From the NCBI GenBank assembly GCA_029248265.1, contig JAQWJQ010000224.1:1-64000 (forward strand): a stretch of DNA of 64,000 nt, read 5' to 3'. The position numbers and the translations under genes are program-made. Positions within the stretch are counted from its first letter, which is position 1. Every line of letters starts with the position of its first letter. Under the pieces are notes generated by a model. It saw nothing but the letters and a program-made list of their open reading frames with translations. It was not told the DNA's origin and ran no database searches. Shown piece after piece: positions 12,661 through 22,090 of the stretch. The DNA is from Planctomycetota bacterium. GTDB taxonomy: Bacteria; Planctomycetota; UBA1135; GCA-002686595.

Positions 12661-13643
12661 GTCAGCGATCTCCAGAGACGGACGAGGTCGTCCGCCGTTC
12701 GCTCCCAGGTGAAGTCCTCGGCCACCGCGCGGGTCATGAGCAGGTGCTGTGGGCTTGCGTGGATGGCCATGAGCAAGCCGCGGGAGACGGCGTCCGCGTC
12801 TCTCGCGTCGACCTCAATCGCGGTACCAATCGCCGTCTTGGCCTGGACCGTTCCTGCCGCCGTGACGACCGGCCGCCCCGAACGCATCGCCTCCAGGACC
12901 GGGAGCGCGAAGCCCTCGGACTTTGAGAGGACCGCGAGGCAGCCAGAGGCTCGTACGAGCGCGGGGATGAAGCGCTCGTCGACGTCCCCGAGGAGGGTGA
13001 GGTTGCTGGCCTTGGCGCGGATCGACTCGGCGAAGGGGGTGATCCTTCCGGTGGCCACCACGGGAAGGCGAGCCCGCTCAGCCCCCGCGCAGATCCTATC
13101 CAAGCGCTTCTTCTGACGGTTGCCGAGGGAGAGGACGAACGGGCCCTCGGGGAGGCCAGGGACCGCGTCGCGCAGCTGTCCATCAGTCTCGTCAGGGCTC
13201 GACGTGAAGCGGTCACTGACGCCCCAGGAGACGACCCGAAGGTTGGGGTGAGCGCCGAGGTCGTCCGCGACGCCGATCGACGGCACGCAGGTCGCTGCAG
13301 CCCAGCGCTTGCCCGCCGAGACCCAGAGCCGATGAACGGGTCCGGCGTTCTCCCGGGCTCCATGTTGCCAGGGCGCTTCGTGGACGGTCTGGACGACGGG
13401 AACGGCGCACCGCAGGGTGAAGGCGGAGGTGAAGGAGTGGAGCACGTCAGCCCGCACCGCTTCCGTCGTGCGGGGCAATGAGGTCTGCCGCCAGGCGATG
13501 AGGCGCCCACGCTCCGGCGGCGAGATCGGGACGACCTTGATGTCGTCTCGCGCCTCCAAGGCGCGGAGGGTCGCGCGGACCACGCGCGTCACCCCGGCGG
13601 GGAAGACCCGGGTGATGGGGGAAATATCAATCGCGACGCGCAT
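12657..13643 (-). CDS. Glycosyltransferase family 4 protein
   Basis: PFVLSLGNRQKKRLDRICAGAERARLPVVATG...LVRASGCLAVLSKSEGFALPVLEAMRSGRPVVTAAGTVQ; 4-bp overlap with the next GT4 gene. Start placed at MRVAIDISPITR. Confidence 0.9.
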   Translation of the reverse strand: MRVAIDISPITRVFPAGVTRVVRATLRALEARDDIKVVPISPPERGRLIAWRQTSLPRTTEAVRADVLHSFTSAFTLRCAVPVVQTVHEAPWQHGARENAGPVHRLWVSAGKRWAAATCVPSIGVADDLGAHPNLRVVSWGVSDRFTSSPDETDGQLRDAVPGLPEGPFVLSLGNRQKKRLDRICAGAERARLPVVATGRITPFAESIRAKASNLTLLGDVDERFIPALVRASGCLAVLSKSEGFALPVLEAMRSGRPVVTAAGTVQAKTAIGTAIEVDARDADAVSRGLLMAIHASPQHLLMTRAVAEDFTWERTADDLVRLWRSLT

Positions 13644-13707
13644 CGGACGGAGGCTGGCTACGAACAACCCTACACTGGCCACTCTCGTTCCTGACAGACC
13701 AACCACC

Positions 13708-14103
13708 ATGTCGACCCCCGCAGCACTCCATCTCCGCCGGCTCGCCCCGCTCCTGATGGCGATCAGCGTCCTCCCCGGCTGCTTCTTCAGCCGGTCCCGG
13801 ACCAATCCCGAGTTGAGCCCCGAGCTCGCCAGCCAGATCATCCCGAATCAGTCCACCGCCGGAGACGTGACCCGGGTCCTCGGGGCGCCGAACGAGGTCG
13901 TTCAGCTCGGCCTCCGGACGGCGTGGCGGTACGAGCACACCGTCGAGAAGCAGTCAGCGGCCTTCCTCGTCTTCCTCGGCCTCCGGGGCGTGGACACTCA
14001 GTCGGATCGGGTCTGGGTGTTCTTCGACACGGACGGCAACGTCACGAATGTCGGCACACAGTTCCAGGCTTCCGAAGCCGAGTACGACGTGCCCATCTTC
14101 TGA
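13708..14103 (+). CDS. SmpA/BamE-like lipoprotein
   Basis: Lipobox VLPGC; NQSTAGDVTRVLGAPNEVVQLGLRTAWRYEH...DRVWVFFDTDGNVTNVG resembles SmpA/OmlA/BamE. Confidence 0.7.
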   Translation: MSTPAALHLRRLAPLLMAISVLPGCFFSRSRTNPELSPELASQIIPNQSTAGDVTRVLGAPNEVVQLGLRTAWRYEHTVEKQSAAFLVFLGLRGVDTQSDRVWVFFDTDGNVTNVGTQFQASEAEYDVPIF

Positions 14104-14105
14104 GC

Positions 14106-14552
14106 GTGGACAGCCAGCTCCCCCTCGTCCTCGCGCTCGTCGCGCCGCTGTTGGGCTCCTGCGTGACCGGGGACTACAACCAGACCCGGGTCTTTCAGCC
14201 GGTGCCAGCTGACGCCGTGGCCTCGCTCGAGGTGGGGCGGGCCGGTCTGGAGGACGCGCTCTCGGGCCTCGGTGCTCCGCTGCAGGTCATCGAACTCGGC
14301 GCCGGCGCCGCGCTTGCGTGGGGCTGGAAGGAGTCCGCTGACTGGAACATCACCGGGTCGGCCAACATCGGGAGCGTGCGCGGTCGGATCCAGTACGCGG
14401 ACGCGGCCCTCGAGTTCCCTGGGGTCGTGCTCTTCTTTGACCGCTCGTGGACACTGGTCGCCAAGGAGGAGGGCTTCCTCTCCGACCTCCTCTTGAAGCC
14501 CCAGCTGCCGCGCCTCGTCGAGGGCGCGAGCGGGCCCGCCGGGGACGCCTGA
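14106..14552 (+). CDS. Lipoprotein, probable diverged paralogue of the preceding gene
   Basis: Lipobox LLGSC; GLGAPLQVIELGAGAALAWGWKES...GVVLFFDRSWTLVAKEEG parallels the preceding protein. GTG start. Confidence 0.65.
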   Translation: MDSQLPLVLALVAPLLGSCVTGDYNQTRVFQPVPADAVASLEVGRAGLEDALSGLGAPLQVIELGAGAALAWGWKESADWNITGSANIGSVRGRIQYADAALEFPGVVLFFDRSWTLVAKEEGFLSDLLLKPQLPRLVEGASGPAGDA

Positions 14553-14564
14553 AGGAGCCGCAGA

Positions 14565-16607
14565 GTGCCCACCTCCCTGCACCGGACCGCCTGCCCGTTT
14601 GACTGCCCCGACACCTGCGGGATGATGGTCGAAGTCTCGGGGGGGAGCGACGTGCTCGGGGTCCGTGGCGATCGTGATCACCAATGGTCGCGGGGCTCCC
14701 TGTGCGGGAAGACCGCGAGCTACGCGGACCTGATCGACTCTCCGGACCGGCTGCAGGTGCCCCTGGTACGACGCGACGGGGAGCTGGAGGAGTCCACCTG
14801 GGAGGAGGCGCTGGCGGCGATCGTCGAGGGGCTCGAGGGCGTGAGTGGCGAGGACGTCCTGGCGCTCAACTACGCGGGGAACATGGGGCTTGTGCAGCGT
14901 CGCTTTCCGATGCGCCTGATGCATGCCTTGGGGGCCACCTCCCACGACTACGGCGTCTGTGACGCCGCCGCAGAGGCGGGCTTCAGGGCGGTCAACGGCC
15001 GCTCCGTCGGTCCCGACCTCGACGAGGAGACCGCCCCCGGGCGCTGTGATCTCTTTCTCCTCTGGGGCAGCGACGCCAAGCGCACCTCGCCCCATCTGCT
15101 GCCTCGACTGAAGGTGTTGGCTACGGCCGGGGTCCCGGTCTATGTCATCGACGTCTATCGCTCGGAGACCATGCGAGCGGTGGAGGGCTGGGGGGGCCAG
15201 GGGCTCATCGTGCACCCAGGTAGCGACGGGGCTCTCGCGCTCGGGCTGGTGATGAGGGCGTTTGATGAGCGAGCCGCGGACCTCTCCTTCCTCAAGGAGC
15301 GCTGCGTTGGCAGCGCCGAATTCCGTGCAGAGGTGTCTGGCGCATGGCCGCTGGAGCGCGTGGCGAGGGAGACAGGGCTGGAGGAGGCCGAGGTGAGAGG
15401 CCTCTCCGACGCGCTCCATCGGTCGAGCGCGCCGCTCATCAAGGCCGGTATTGGCTTCGCGCGCCGGCGGAACGGCGGGGAGAACATGCGCGCTGTCGCG
15501 AGCCTCGCGGCGGCGCTCGGCTGTTCCGACCGGATGTTCTTTCAAACCGGTGATCACTTCGGGCTCGACGACCGGGTGATCTCGCGGCCGGAGATCCGCG
15601 CAGGCGCCGCGCCCGAAGCGGTCAGCCAGGTTGGGCTTGGACGCACGCTCGCTGGCGGGCGCTTCCGCGCGGCCTTCGTCTGGGGGCACAACCCCGCTGC
15701 GACGCTTCCAGACTCTCACCGGGTGAGAGAGGGCCTCTCCCGCGACGACCTCTTCCTCGTCGTTCATGAGCTCTTCATGACGGAGACGGCGAAGCTCGCG
15801 GACGTCGTGCTTCCGGCGACCGCGGTCACCGAGCACTCAGACGTCTTCCGGAGCTACGGGCACCGCACTTTGCAGGTGGGGTGGAAGAGCAGCGCCCCGC
15901 CGGGCGAGCAGCGGAGCAACGTGGACTGCTTCGCCGCCATCGGTCGGGCCTTGGGCTTCACGGGGGCCGACGGCTTCCCTGCTGAGGGCCGGGGGCCAGC
16001 CTTCGAGGCCGACGAGGCGGTGTTGGTGGGCGAGTTGCTCGCGGCCAACCGTGGCCGCTTCACCGACGAGGAGTACCGGCGCGCCGTGGCGGGCGAGCCC
16101 GTGAAGCTCAGCCCGCGGGCCTTGGAGGGCACGGGGACGCCGTCGGGGAAGATCGAGCTCGTCTCTGCCTCTGTCGAGGCTTCAGGGGGCACACGCGTGG
16201 CCAGTTGGGCGCCGGATGACGGCGCCGGGATGACAGGGACCTTTCGCCTCCTCTCGACACCCTCAACGGCGAGTCATAATTCCACCTTCATGCACGTGGC
16301 GCGCCACCGTGCTCGTGTGGGGGAGCCGCGCGTACATGTGCACCCAGACGACCTGCGGTCCGTGGGGATCGGGGAGGGGGAGCTCGTCCGGATTCGAAGC
16401 GAGTTCGGAGCGGTGACCGTCAAGGCGTCTGGCGACGAGACGCTCCCCCGTAAGGTCGTTCGCGTGGACGGCTTCTTGAACGAGGACCTGGTCCCTGAGG
16501 GTGTTGGGATCAACGCGCTCGTGAGCCCTGAGACCTCGGATCACGGCGGCGGAAACGTGCTCTACAGCACCCGAGTGGAGCTCGAGCGACCGAAGGAGTC
16601 TTCATGA
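14565..16607 (+). CDS. Molybdopterin-containing oxidoreductase with [4Fe-4S] motif
   Basis: RTACPFDCPDTCGMMVEVSGG...SLCGKTASYADLIDSPDRLQVPLVRRDGELEESTWEEAL is the typical Fe-S and N-terminal region. C-terminal RVHVHPDDLRSVGIGEGELVRIRSEFGAVTVKA is a molydopterin-binding domain. Confidence 0.9.
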   Translation: MPTSLHRTACPFDCPDTCGMMVEVSGGSDVLGVRGDRDHQWSRGSLCGKTASYADLIDSPDRLQVPLVRRDGELEESTWEEALAAIVEGLEGVSGEDVLALNYAGNMGLVQRRFPMRLMHALGATSHDYGVCDAAAEAGFRAVNGRSVGPDLDEETAPGRCDLFLLWGSDAKRTSPHLLPRLKVLATAGVPVYVIDVYRSETMRAVEGWGGQGLIVHPGSDGALALGLVMRAFDERAADLSFLKERCVGSAEFRAEVSGAWPLERVARETGLEEAEVRGLSDALHRSSAPLIKAGIGFARRRNGGENMRAVASLAAALGCSDRMFFQTGDHFGLDDRVISRPEIRAGAAPEAVSQVGLGRTLAGGRFRAAFVWGHNPAATLPDSHRVREGLSRDDLFLVVHELFMTETAKLADVVLPATAVTEHSDVFRSYGHRTLQVGWKSSAPPGEQRSNVDCFAAIGRALGFTGADGFPAEGRGPAFEADEAVLVGELLAANRGRFTDEEYRRAVAGEPVKLSPRALEGTGTPSGKIELVSASVEASGGTRVASWAPDDGAGMTGTFRLLSTPSTASHNSTFMHVARHRARVGEPRVHVHPDDLRSVGIGEGELVRIRSEFGAVTVKASGDETLPRKVVRVDGFLNEDLVPEGVGINALVSPETSDHGGGNVLYSTRVELERPKESS

Positions 16608-17467
16608 ACCTTGGACTCGAGGGTCGGGCTGTCTTCATCTCTGGTGCTTCTGGAGGGATCGGTCGCGCTGTGGCGAGCGTCCTGGCGGGGGAGGGCGCGC
16701 AGCTCATCCTCCACGGCAACCGGCAGGTCGACGGGCTCGCCAGCTGGCTGAGGGAGCAGCCTTGGCGCGGCCAGGCGTCGATCGCCCGCGCCGATGTTCG
16801 GGATCCAGAGGCCATGGAGCAGGTGATGGAGGTCGCGAGGGAACGGCACGGGCGCCTCCATGGGTGCGTCGTCAACGCAGGCATCTGGCCCCCGGAGGAT
16901 CAACCGCTCGTGGACCTCGAGCCGGAGCGTGTGGACGCCGTGCTCGGCGTCAACCTCAGCGGAGCGTTCTGGACAGCGCGCGGGTTCCTGAGGGCGCTGC
17001 GAGCTGGCGGCCCAGACCCCGGCGGTGCTGGCGCCTCGATCGTCTTCACGGGCTCCACTGCAGCGAAGTTCGGCGAGCGCGGGCACGCGGACTACGCCGC
17101 CTCGAAGTCCGGGCTCTACGGGCTGATGCGGTCCCTCAAGAACGAGATCGTGGCGCTCGACCCGTATGGTCGAGCGAACGTCATTGAACCCGGCTGGACG
17201 GTGACCGAGATGACGGCTCGGAATCTGGAAGAGCCGGGTGTCGTGGAGCGTGTCGTGCGGACGATGCCCGTCCAGCAGTTGGCGAGGACCGACGACATCG
17301 CGCGGACGATCGCCTGGGTCCTCTCGCCGACGGCAGCGCGCCACCTCACCGGAGAGTCCCTCACGGTGGCCGGTGGCATGGAGGGGCGGGTGCTCTGGGA
17401 AGAGTCGGATGTCGATGCGCTGAGCGTCAAGCGTCGGCTACAAGCCGACGGCGGGCCGCCTGACTGA
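16604..17467 (+). CDS. Short-chain dehydrogenase/reductase (SDR)
   Basis: VFISGASGGIGRAVASVLAGEGAQL (TGxxxGxG-like), VVNAGIW, STAAKFGERGHADYAASKSGLYGLMRSLKNE (YxxxK). Confidence 0.92.
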   Translation: MNLGLEGRAVFISGASGGIGRAVASVLAGEGAQLILHGNRQVDGLASWLREQPWRGQASIARADVRDPEAMEQVMEVARERHGRLHGCVVNAGIWPPEDQPLVDLEPERVDAVLGVNLSGAFWTARGFLRALRAGGPDPGGAGASIVFTGSTAAKFGERGHADYAASKSGLYGLMRSLKNEIVALDPYGRANVIEPGWTVTEMTARNLEEPGVVERVVRTMPVQQLARTDDIARTIAWVLSPTAARHLTGESLTVAGGMEGRVLWEESDVDALSVKRRLQADGGPPD

Positions 17468-17744
17468 CGGGCCTCGGCTCGCGCAGCGCTTGATCATCGA
17501 AGAGGGCCCTGCTCGAAGGACGTCACCAGGGCTTGTCGGGTTCTCACCTCTCACGTGGCGTGGGAGCCGGCCCCTCCCCGAGGTCGCCCGAGTGGGGCTG
17601 GGTGGCTTCGGGTGGTTCGGCGACAAGCCGCGGACCATCGAGGATGTGGCGCTTGAGTCGAGCGGACGCCTCGCCGCGGTGCACTCGGCCCATCGTGATA
17701 GCCCTCTGGGTGGCCCTCTGGGTGGCGGGGCGGTCGGCCCCAGC

Positions 17745-18575
17745 TCAGGCGTCCCCGAAGCGAATCGGCTTGCGGACGGTCGCGGGCGCGGGGACGCCGG
17801 CGAGGATCGCTGGGGTAAAGCGCCACTCTTCGACCGCTCGGCGCGCAGCGAGGTCGAGGATCGCGTGCCCGCTCGAGGACTCGACGGTGGCTCGGGCGAC
17901 GGCCCCGTCCGACGAGACCTCGATCAGCAGGATCACGGTGCCTGTCCAGCCTCGGCGAGCGGCCATGTCCGGGTAGGCGGGGGGGACGCAGAGGCCCTCG
18001 AGCGGCTCGGGGGAGGAAGGCGCGGACTGAATGCCCGGCGGCTCCAACTCGGGTTCCTCCAGGGCCGGTGTCTCGGCGGGGACCGAGGGACGGTGGCCCT
18101 CGGCGTCCGTCTTGGGGCGCGACTCCTGGCGTCGCCCCACACGTGGGAACACCACCGACTCCAGGAGGTTGCTGGTGATGGGGGCAGTGGAGCGGGGTGG
18201 GTGCGCCTCGATGGGGAGGGCCGGCACCTCAGGGAGCACCAGCGGCTCCTCAGGGACCTCCTCGCTGGACGGCGTCGGAGCGATCGCCTCGGGGACCTCG
18301 GTGGGCTCCGGCTCGACCTCCGGCGCAGGGGAAGAGAACTGGGCAAGAAACTCGCGGCCCTCTTGCGCGTCGCTGGGGGCTGCCCAGGGGCGCAGGGAGA
18401 AGGCGAGGGTCGCGACCAGGGCTCCATGGACTGCGATGGACATGCCAAGGCTTGATCCGAGTCCGGTCCCGGTGCCTGCCGAACTACCCGCCGAACTGCC
18501 CACCGAAGTGGCCGCGCCCGGAGGCGGGGACGCCTCGGCAGGAGCGGAGTGGGGGGGGCGGCGGGGGAGAGTCAT
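17745..18575 (-). CDS. tonB: Energy transducer TonB
   Basis: N-terminal TM, Pro/Glu-rich linker, C-terminal PPAYPDMAARRGWTGTVILLIEVSSDGAVARATVESSSGHAILDLAARRAVEEWRFTPA (TonB C-terminal domain). Confidence 0.88.
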   Translation of the reverse strand: MTLPRRPPHSAPAEASPPPGAATSVGSSAGSSAGTGTGLGSSLGMSIAVHGALVATLAFSLRPWAAPSDAQEGREFLAQFSSPAPEVEPEPTEVPEAIAPTPSSEEVPEEPLVLPEVPALPIEAHPPRSTAPITSNLLESVVFPRVGRRQESRPKTDAEGHRPSVPAETPALEEPELEPPGIQSAPSSPEPLEGLCVPPAYPDMAARRGWTGTVILLIEVSSDGAVARATVESSSGHAILDLAARRAVEEWRFTPAILAGVPAPATVRKPIRFGDA

Positions 18576-18706
18576 GGTCCTGAGCCGGATTGAACGGGAA
18601 GCCCTGTTGGAGGCCCATGAATTCTGCGGCTTCTGTGAACTTCTGCCACCTGATCTCGTTCCTCGGAGGCTCGCAAGCACCTTCGTACGCCTCCGGCTTC
18701 CCAATA

Positions 18707-20884
18707 ATGCCCCTCCTCTGCCCCGCCTTCCTGGCACTCGCTCTCTCCGCCGTGGCCGCTCCCCAGGAGGAGGCTGGCCCTTCCTCGGAGAGCCCCCGTC
18801 CCGTGGACCCGGCGGGCCAAGCCCCCGACGAGCGTGCGGAGGGCGCCCGCGCTGGCGCGACCTTCGATCTGGACACGCTCGTGGTCACCCCATCCCGGCG
18901 CAAGCAGGCGATGCTCGATGTGCCTTACTCGGTGGACTTCGTCTCGAAGGAGCGCCTTGAGCAGGCCCGCTCCCTGCCTCAAGCGCTCCGTGACGTCCCG
19001 GGGGTGATGGTCCAGGAGACAGGGCCCGCCCAGGGCTCTCCCTACATCAGGGGCTTCACCGGGTTCCGGACCCTGACGCTCGTCGACGGGATCCGCCTGA
19101 ACAACTCGGTGTTCCGTGACGGTCCGAACCAGTACGCAGGGACGATCGACCCGTTCTCTCTCAGCGGGATCGAGGTGGTCAAGGGGCCGAGCTCGGTGCT
19201 CTACGGCTCGGATGCCATTGGCGGAACCATCAACGCGCTCACCAAGGACCCGGAGATCTGGGATCGCCCCATCGGCGGTGAGGTCTTCGTGCGCGCGGCG
19301 GATGCGGCCAACTACGTGATGAGCCGTGTGGAGTTGGGCGGGGCGGTCGGGGATCGGACCGCGTGGAGGCTGGGCGGAACGCTCAAGGATCTCGGCGACA
19401 TGACCGCGGGCGATCCCTCGGGCGAGCTCCCGAACACGGGCTACGACGAGTGGGACGGGGACTTCAAGGCCCAGCACCTCGTGGATGAGCTCACGACGTT
19501 GACGTTCGCTGCCCAGCACGTGGACATCGACGACGCGCCGCGCACGCACCGGACGGTCTTCGCGGTTCCCTTTGAGGGGAGCGCGGTGGGGTCCGACTTG
19601 CGGCGAGACCTCGACCAGGAGCGGACGTTGACCTACTTCCGTTACGACCGGGCCGCCGCGGCGGAGGGGGATTGGGAGCTGCAGTCGATCGTCAGCTACC
19701 ACCAGCAGGAGGAGCGGCGAGAGCGAGAGCGCACCGGTGACCGGTTCGATGTGCAGGGCTTCGACGTCGGCACGCTCGGGCTCCAGTTCAGTGGCAGCCG
19801 GGCGACCTCGTTCGGGACCGTCACGGCGGGGCTCGAGTGGTACCACGACGAGGTGGACTCCTTCCTGAACAAGTTCGCGGACCAGACGCCGGCGGACGAG
19901 ATTCAGGGGCCGGTGGGGGATGACTCCACCTACGACCTCGGGGGCCTCTTCGCTGAGGCCGCCTTCGACGTCCTCGACTCCACGACGGTGACGGCGGGCG
20001 CGCGTGCGACCTACGCCGCCGCCGACGCGAACGAGGTTCGAGATCCCGTCACCGACACGCAGATCGAGGTCGAGGACGACTGGGCTGCGCTCACCGGGTC
20101 CCTCCGCTTCGAGACGCGGATGGTGGATGACGGCGCGGCCACGGTCGCGCTCTTCGGGGGTATCTCGCAGGGCTTCCGGGCGCCGAACCTGAGTGACCTG
20201 ACGCGCTTTGATTCGGCCCGTTCGAACGAGTTCGAGGTGCCGAGCCCGGGGCTCGACCCCGAGCGCTTCATCAGCTACGAGCTCGGCGTCAAGCACGCCA
20301 CAGAGCAGCTCTCGCTCCAGCTGGCGGCCTTCCTCACCGACGGAGACGACGTCATCCAGCGCTTCCCCACCGGGGCCGTGAACGGCTCCGGGGAGGAGGA
20401 GATCACCAAGGCGAATGTCGGTGAGTCACGCATCGGTGGCGTCGAGCTCGGCGCGGCCTTCCGCCTCGCAAGCGACTGGACGGCCTTCGGGAATGTGTCC
20501 TGGCTTGACGGTCAGGAGGACTACATCCGCGGTCCCGGTGATCCCATCGAGCAGACCGTCCCGTCCCGCTTGATGCCCCTGATGGGCCAGCTCGGCCTGC
20601 GCTTCGCGCCCGAGGACCAGCCCTTCACCGCGGAGCTCCGCTGGATCCACTCCGAGGACGCGGACCGCCTGTCCCCGAGGGACGAGGGCGACACCACCCG
20701 GATCCCGCCGGGGGGCACGCCCGGCTACGACGTGTTCCACCTCACCGGGACCTATCGCTTCGCCGCTGGTGTCTCCGGGCAGCTCGCCCTCGAGAACATC
20801 ACGGACGAGGATTACCGGGTGCACGGGTCCGGGCAGAACCGGCCGGGACGCAACCTCCTCCTCGGCCTCCGCTGGTCCTTCTGA
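18707..20884 (+). CDS. TonB-dependent receptor
   Basis: Plug domain: QALRDVPGVMVQETGPAQGSPYIRGFTGFRTLTLVDGIRLNNSVFRDGPNQYAGTIDPFSLSGIEVVKGPSSVLYGSDAIGGTINALTK. C-terminal DEDYRVHGSGQNRPGRNLLLGLRWSF. Confidence 0.95.
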   Translation: MPLLCPAFLALALSAVAAPQEEAGPSSESPRPVDPAGQAPDERAEGARAGATFDLDTLVVTPSRRKQAMLDVPYSVDFVSKERLEQARSLPQALRDVPGVMVQETGPAQGSPYIRGFTGFRTLTLVDGIRLNNSVFRDGPNQYAGTIDPFSLSGIEVVKGPSSVLYGSDAIGGTINALTKDPEIWDRPIGGEVFVRAADAANYVMSRVELGGAVGDRTAWRLGGTLKDLGDMTAGDPSGELPNTGYDEWDGDFKAQHLVDELTTLTFAAQHVDIDDAPRTHRTVFAVPFEGSAVGSDLRRDLDQERTLTYFRYDRAAAAEGDWELQSIVSYHQQEERRERERTGDRFDVQGFDVGTLGLQFSGSRATSFGTVTAGLEWYHDEVDSFLNKFADQTPADEIQGPVGDDSTYDLGGLFAEAAFDVLDSTTVTAGARATYAAADANEVRDPVTDTQIEVEDDWAALTGSLRFETRMVDDGAATVALFGGISQGFRAPNLSDLTRFDSARSNEFEVPSPGLDPERFISYELGVKHATEQLSLQLAAFLTDGDDVIQRFPTGAVNGSGEEEITKANVGESRIGGVELGAAFRLASDWTAFGNVSWLDGQEDYIRGPGDPIEQTVPSRLMPLMGQLGLRFAPEDQPFTAELRWIHSEDADRLSPRDEGDTTRIPPGGTPGYDVFHLTGTYRFAAGVSGQLALENITDEDYRVHGSGQNRPGRNLLLGLRWSF

Positions 20885-20890
20885 GGTCGA

Positions 20891-22051
20891 TCAGCGGGCG
20901 CCGCCGGGATCGCCAGCGCGGTCGCCGGTGGTCCCCTCTTCGTTGAGCCGTTCGTCCAGCCAGGGAGCTGCCGCGAAGGGTCCCCTCACCGCAGCCCGCT
21001 CCTTGGTCCCGGCCTTCCGCCACCAGCGGTCGGTGTGGACCTCCTCCTTGTGCCCGTCTTCGTACTCGAGCTCGAGGACGGCGGAGACCGTCGTCGGCCC
21101 GCCCCGACCCTCGCAGGTCGCGGTCAGGCGGTGGGGCTTGCCATCCCGGAGCTTCTGCAGGGCGGCGCCAGGGAGTTCAACCTCGAAGGGGTCGTTGCCG
21201 CTCGCGAACACCTCGCCATCCAGAGCGAACTCCACCGTGCCGCGCGCCGCAGCCTTCAGGCGAGCGCGCTTCAGCTTGGCGGTCGACTTGAGCCTGCGCT
21301 CCAGTTCAACGGCCCCGGGCCCGGACGCCTCCGCGGTCGAGATCCACTTGCGGTGGACGTCGCGCGAGGGGGGGAGGCGCAGCACGCGGATGTTGCGGTA
21401 GCGAACCGTCATGGGTGGCCCCTGGTGGAGCTGCAGGGCGAAGAGCCCCTCGAGCGCCGCCTGGTCCGTGCGGTCGTCGAGCTCGCAGGTCAGCGTCCCG
21501 TCCACCCAGAGCCGGATCCACCGGCCCTCGGCGCGGACGCGGTAGGTGTGCCAGCCCGGGCCGCGCCCGATCTCCTTCATCGCCTTCGGATCCGCCAGGA
21601 GGTCGTAGTCGCTGTTGGGGCCGTTGGCCATCAGGCTGACTGAGCGACGGGTCAGGACGCCGCGCCCCCCTTGCTCGTAGATCCCGCCGATCCAGTTCGG
21701 GCCGTCCTCGAGGTCCGCCTGGTAGCCCACGACGTTCCACTTCCCCTTCTCGGCGCTCCGGAACTGCACCCCGGAGTTGCCGCGCTCGACCATGTACTCC
21801 AGGGAGAGGTCGAAGTCAGCGAAGGTCCCCGTATGGACGAGGAAGGTGGAGCGCTTGCACGGGTTCTCGGGCGTGGACCTGCCGACGAGCATGTCCCCGT
21901 CCACTGACCAGAACTTGGGATCCCCGGACCACTGCTCCGGGGAGAGGGCCTCCACCTTCGGCTCGTCGTCCTGGCCCTCGACGGTGGGGGGAGCGGAGGC
22001 AGGCGCGTTGGGGAGCGGGCTCTGGAGCAGCAGCGTCAGGAGGATCAGCAT
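20891..22051 (-). CDS. DUF1080 (3-keto-disaccharide hydrolase-like) domain protein
   Basis: FLVHTGTFADFDLSLEYMVERGNSGVQFRS...GYQADLEDGPNWIGGIYEQGGRGVL...WIRLWVDGTLTCELDD...GLFALQLHQGPPMTVRYRNIRVLRL. Confidence 0.9.
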   Translation of the reverse strand: MLILLTLLLQSPLPNAPASAPPTVEGQDDEPKVEALSPEQWSGDPKFWSVDGDMLVGRSTPENPCKRSTFLVHTGTFADFDLSLEYMVERGNSGVQFRSAEKGKWNVVGYQADLEDGPNWIGGIYEQGGRGVLTRRSVSLMANGPNSDYDLLADPKAMKEIGRGPGWHTYRVRAEGRWIRLWVDGTLTCELDDRTDQAALEGLFALQLHQGPPMTVRYRNIRVLRLPPSRDVHRKWISTAEASGPGAVELERRLKSTAKLKRARLKAAARGTVEFALDGEVFASGNDPFEVELPGAALQKLRDGKPHRLTATCEGRGGPTTVSAVLELEYEDGHKEEVHTDRWWRKAGTKERAAVRGPFAAAPWLDERLNEEGTTGDRAGDPGGAR

Positions 22052-22090
22052 GGCTCGAGTCTAGCGCACGGGAGCCCCCTGCCCCTCGGA

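Noticed and set aside
13998-15836. 612-aa minus-strand ORF opposite the molybdopterin oxidoreductase
   Set aside because: GC-driven antisense ORF; the plus strand carries clear conserved motifs.
17468-17744. Possible small gene between the SDR gene and tonB
   Set aside because: Open frames exist on both strands but none has a recognisable domain or start signal; the short CTCTGGGTGGCC duplication near 17703 looks like simple slippage.
18572-20296. 574-aa minus-strand ORF opposite the TonB-dependent receptor
   Set aside because: Antisense shadow ORF; Arg/His/Val-rich and without motifs.
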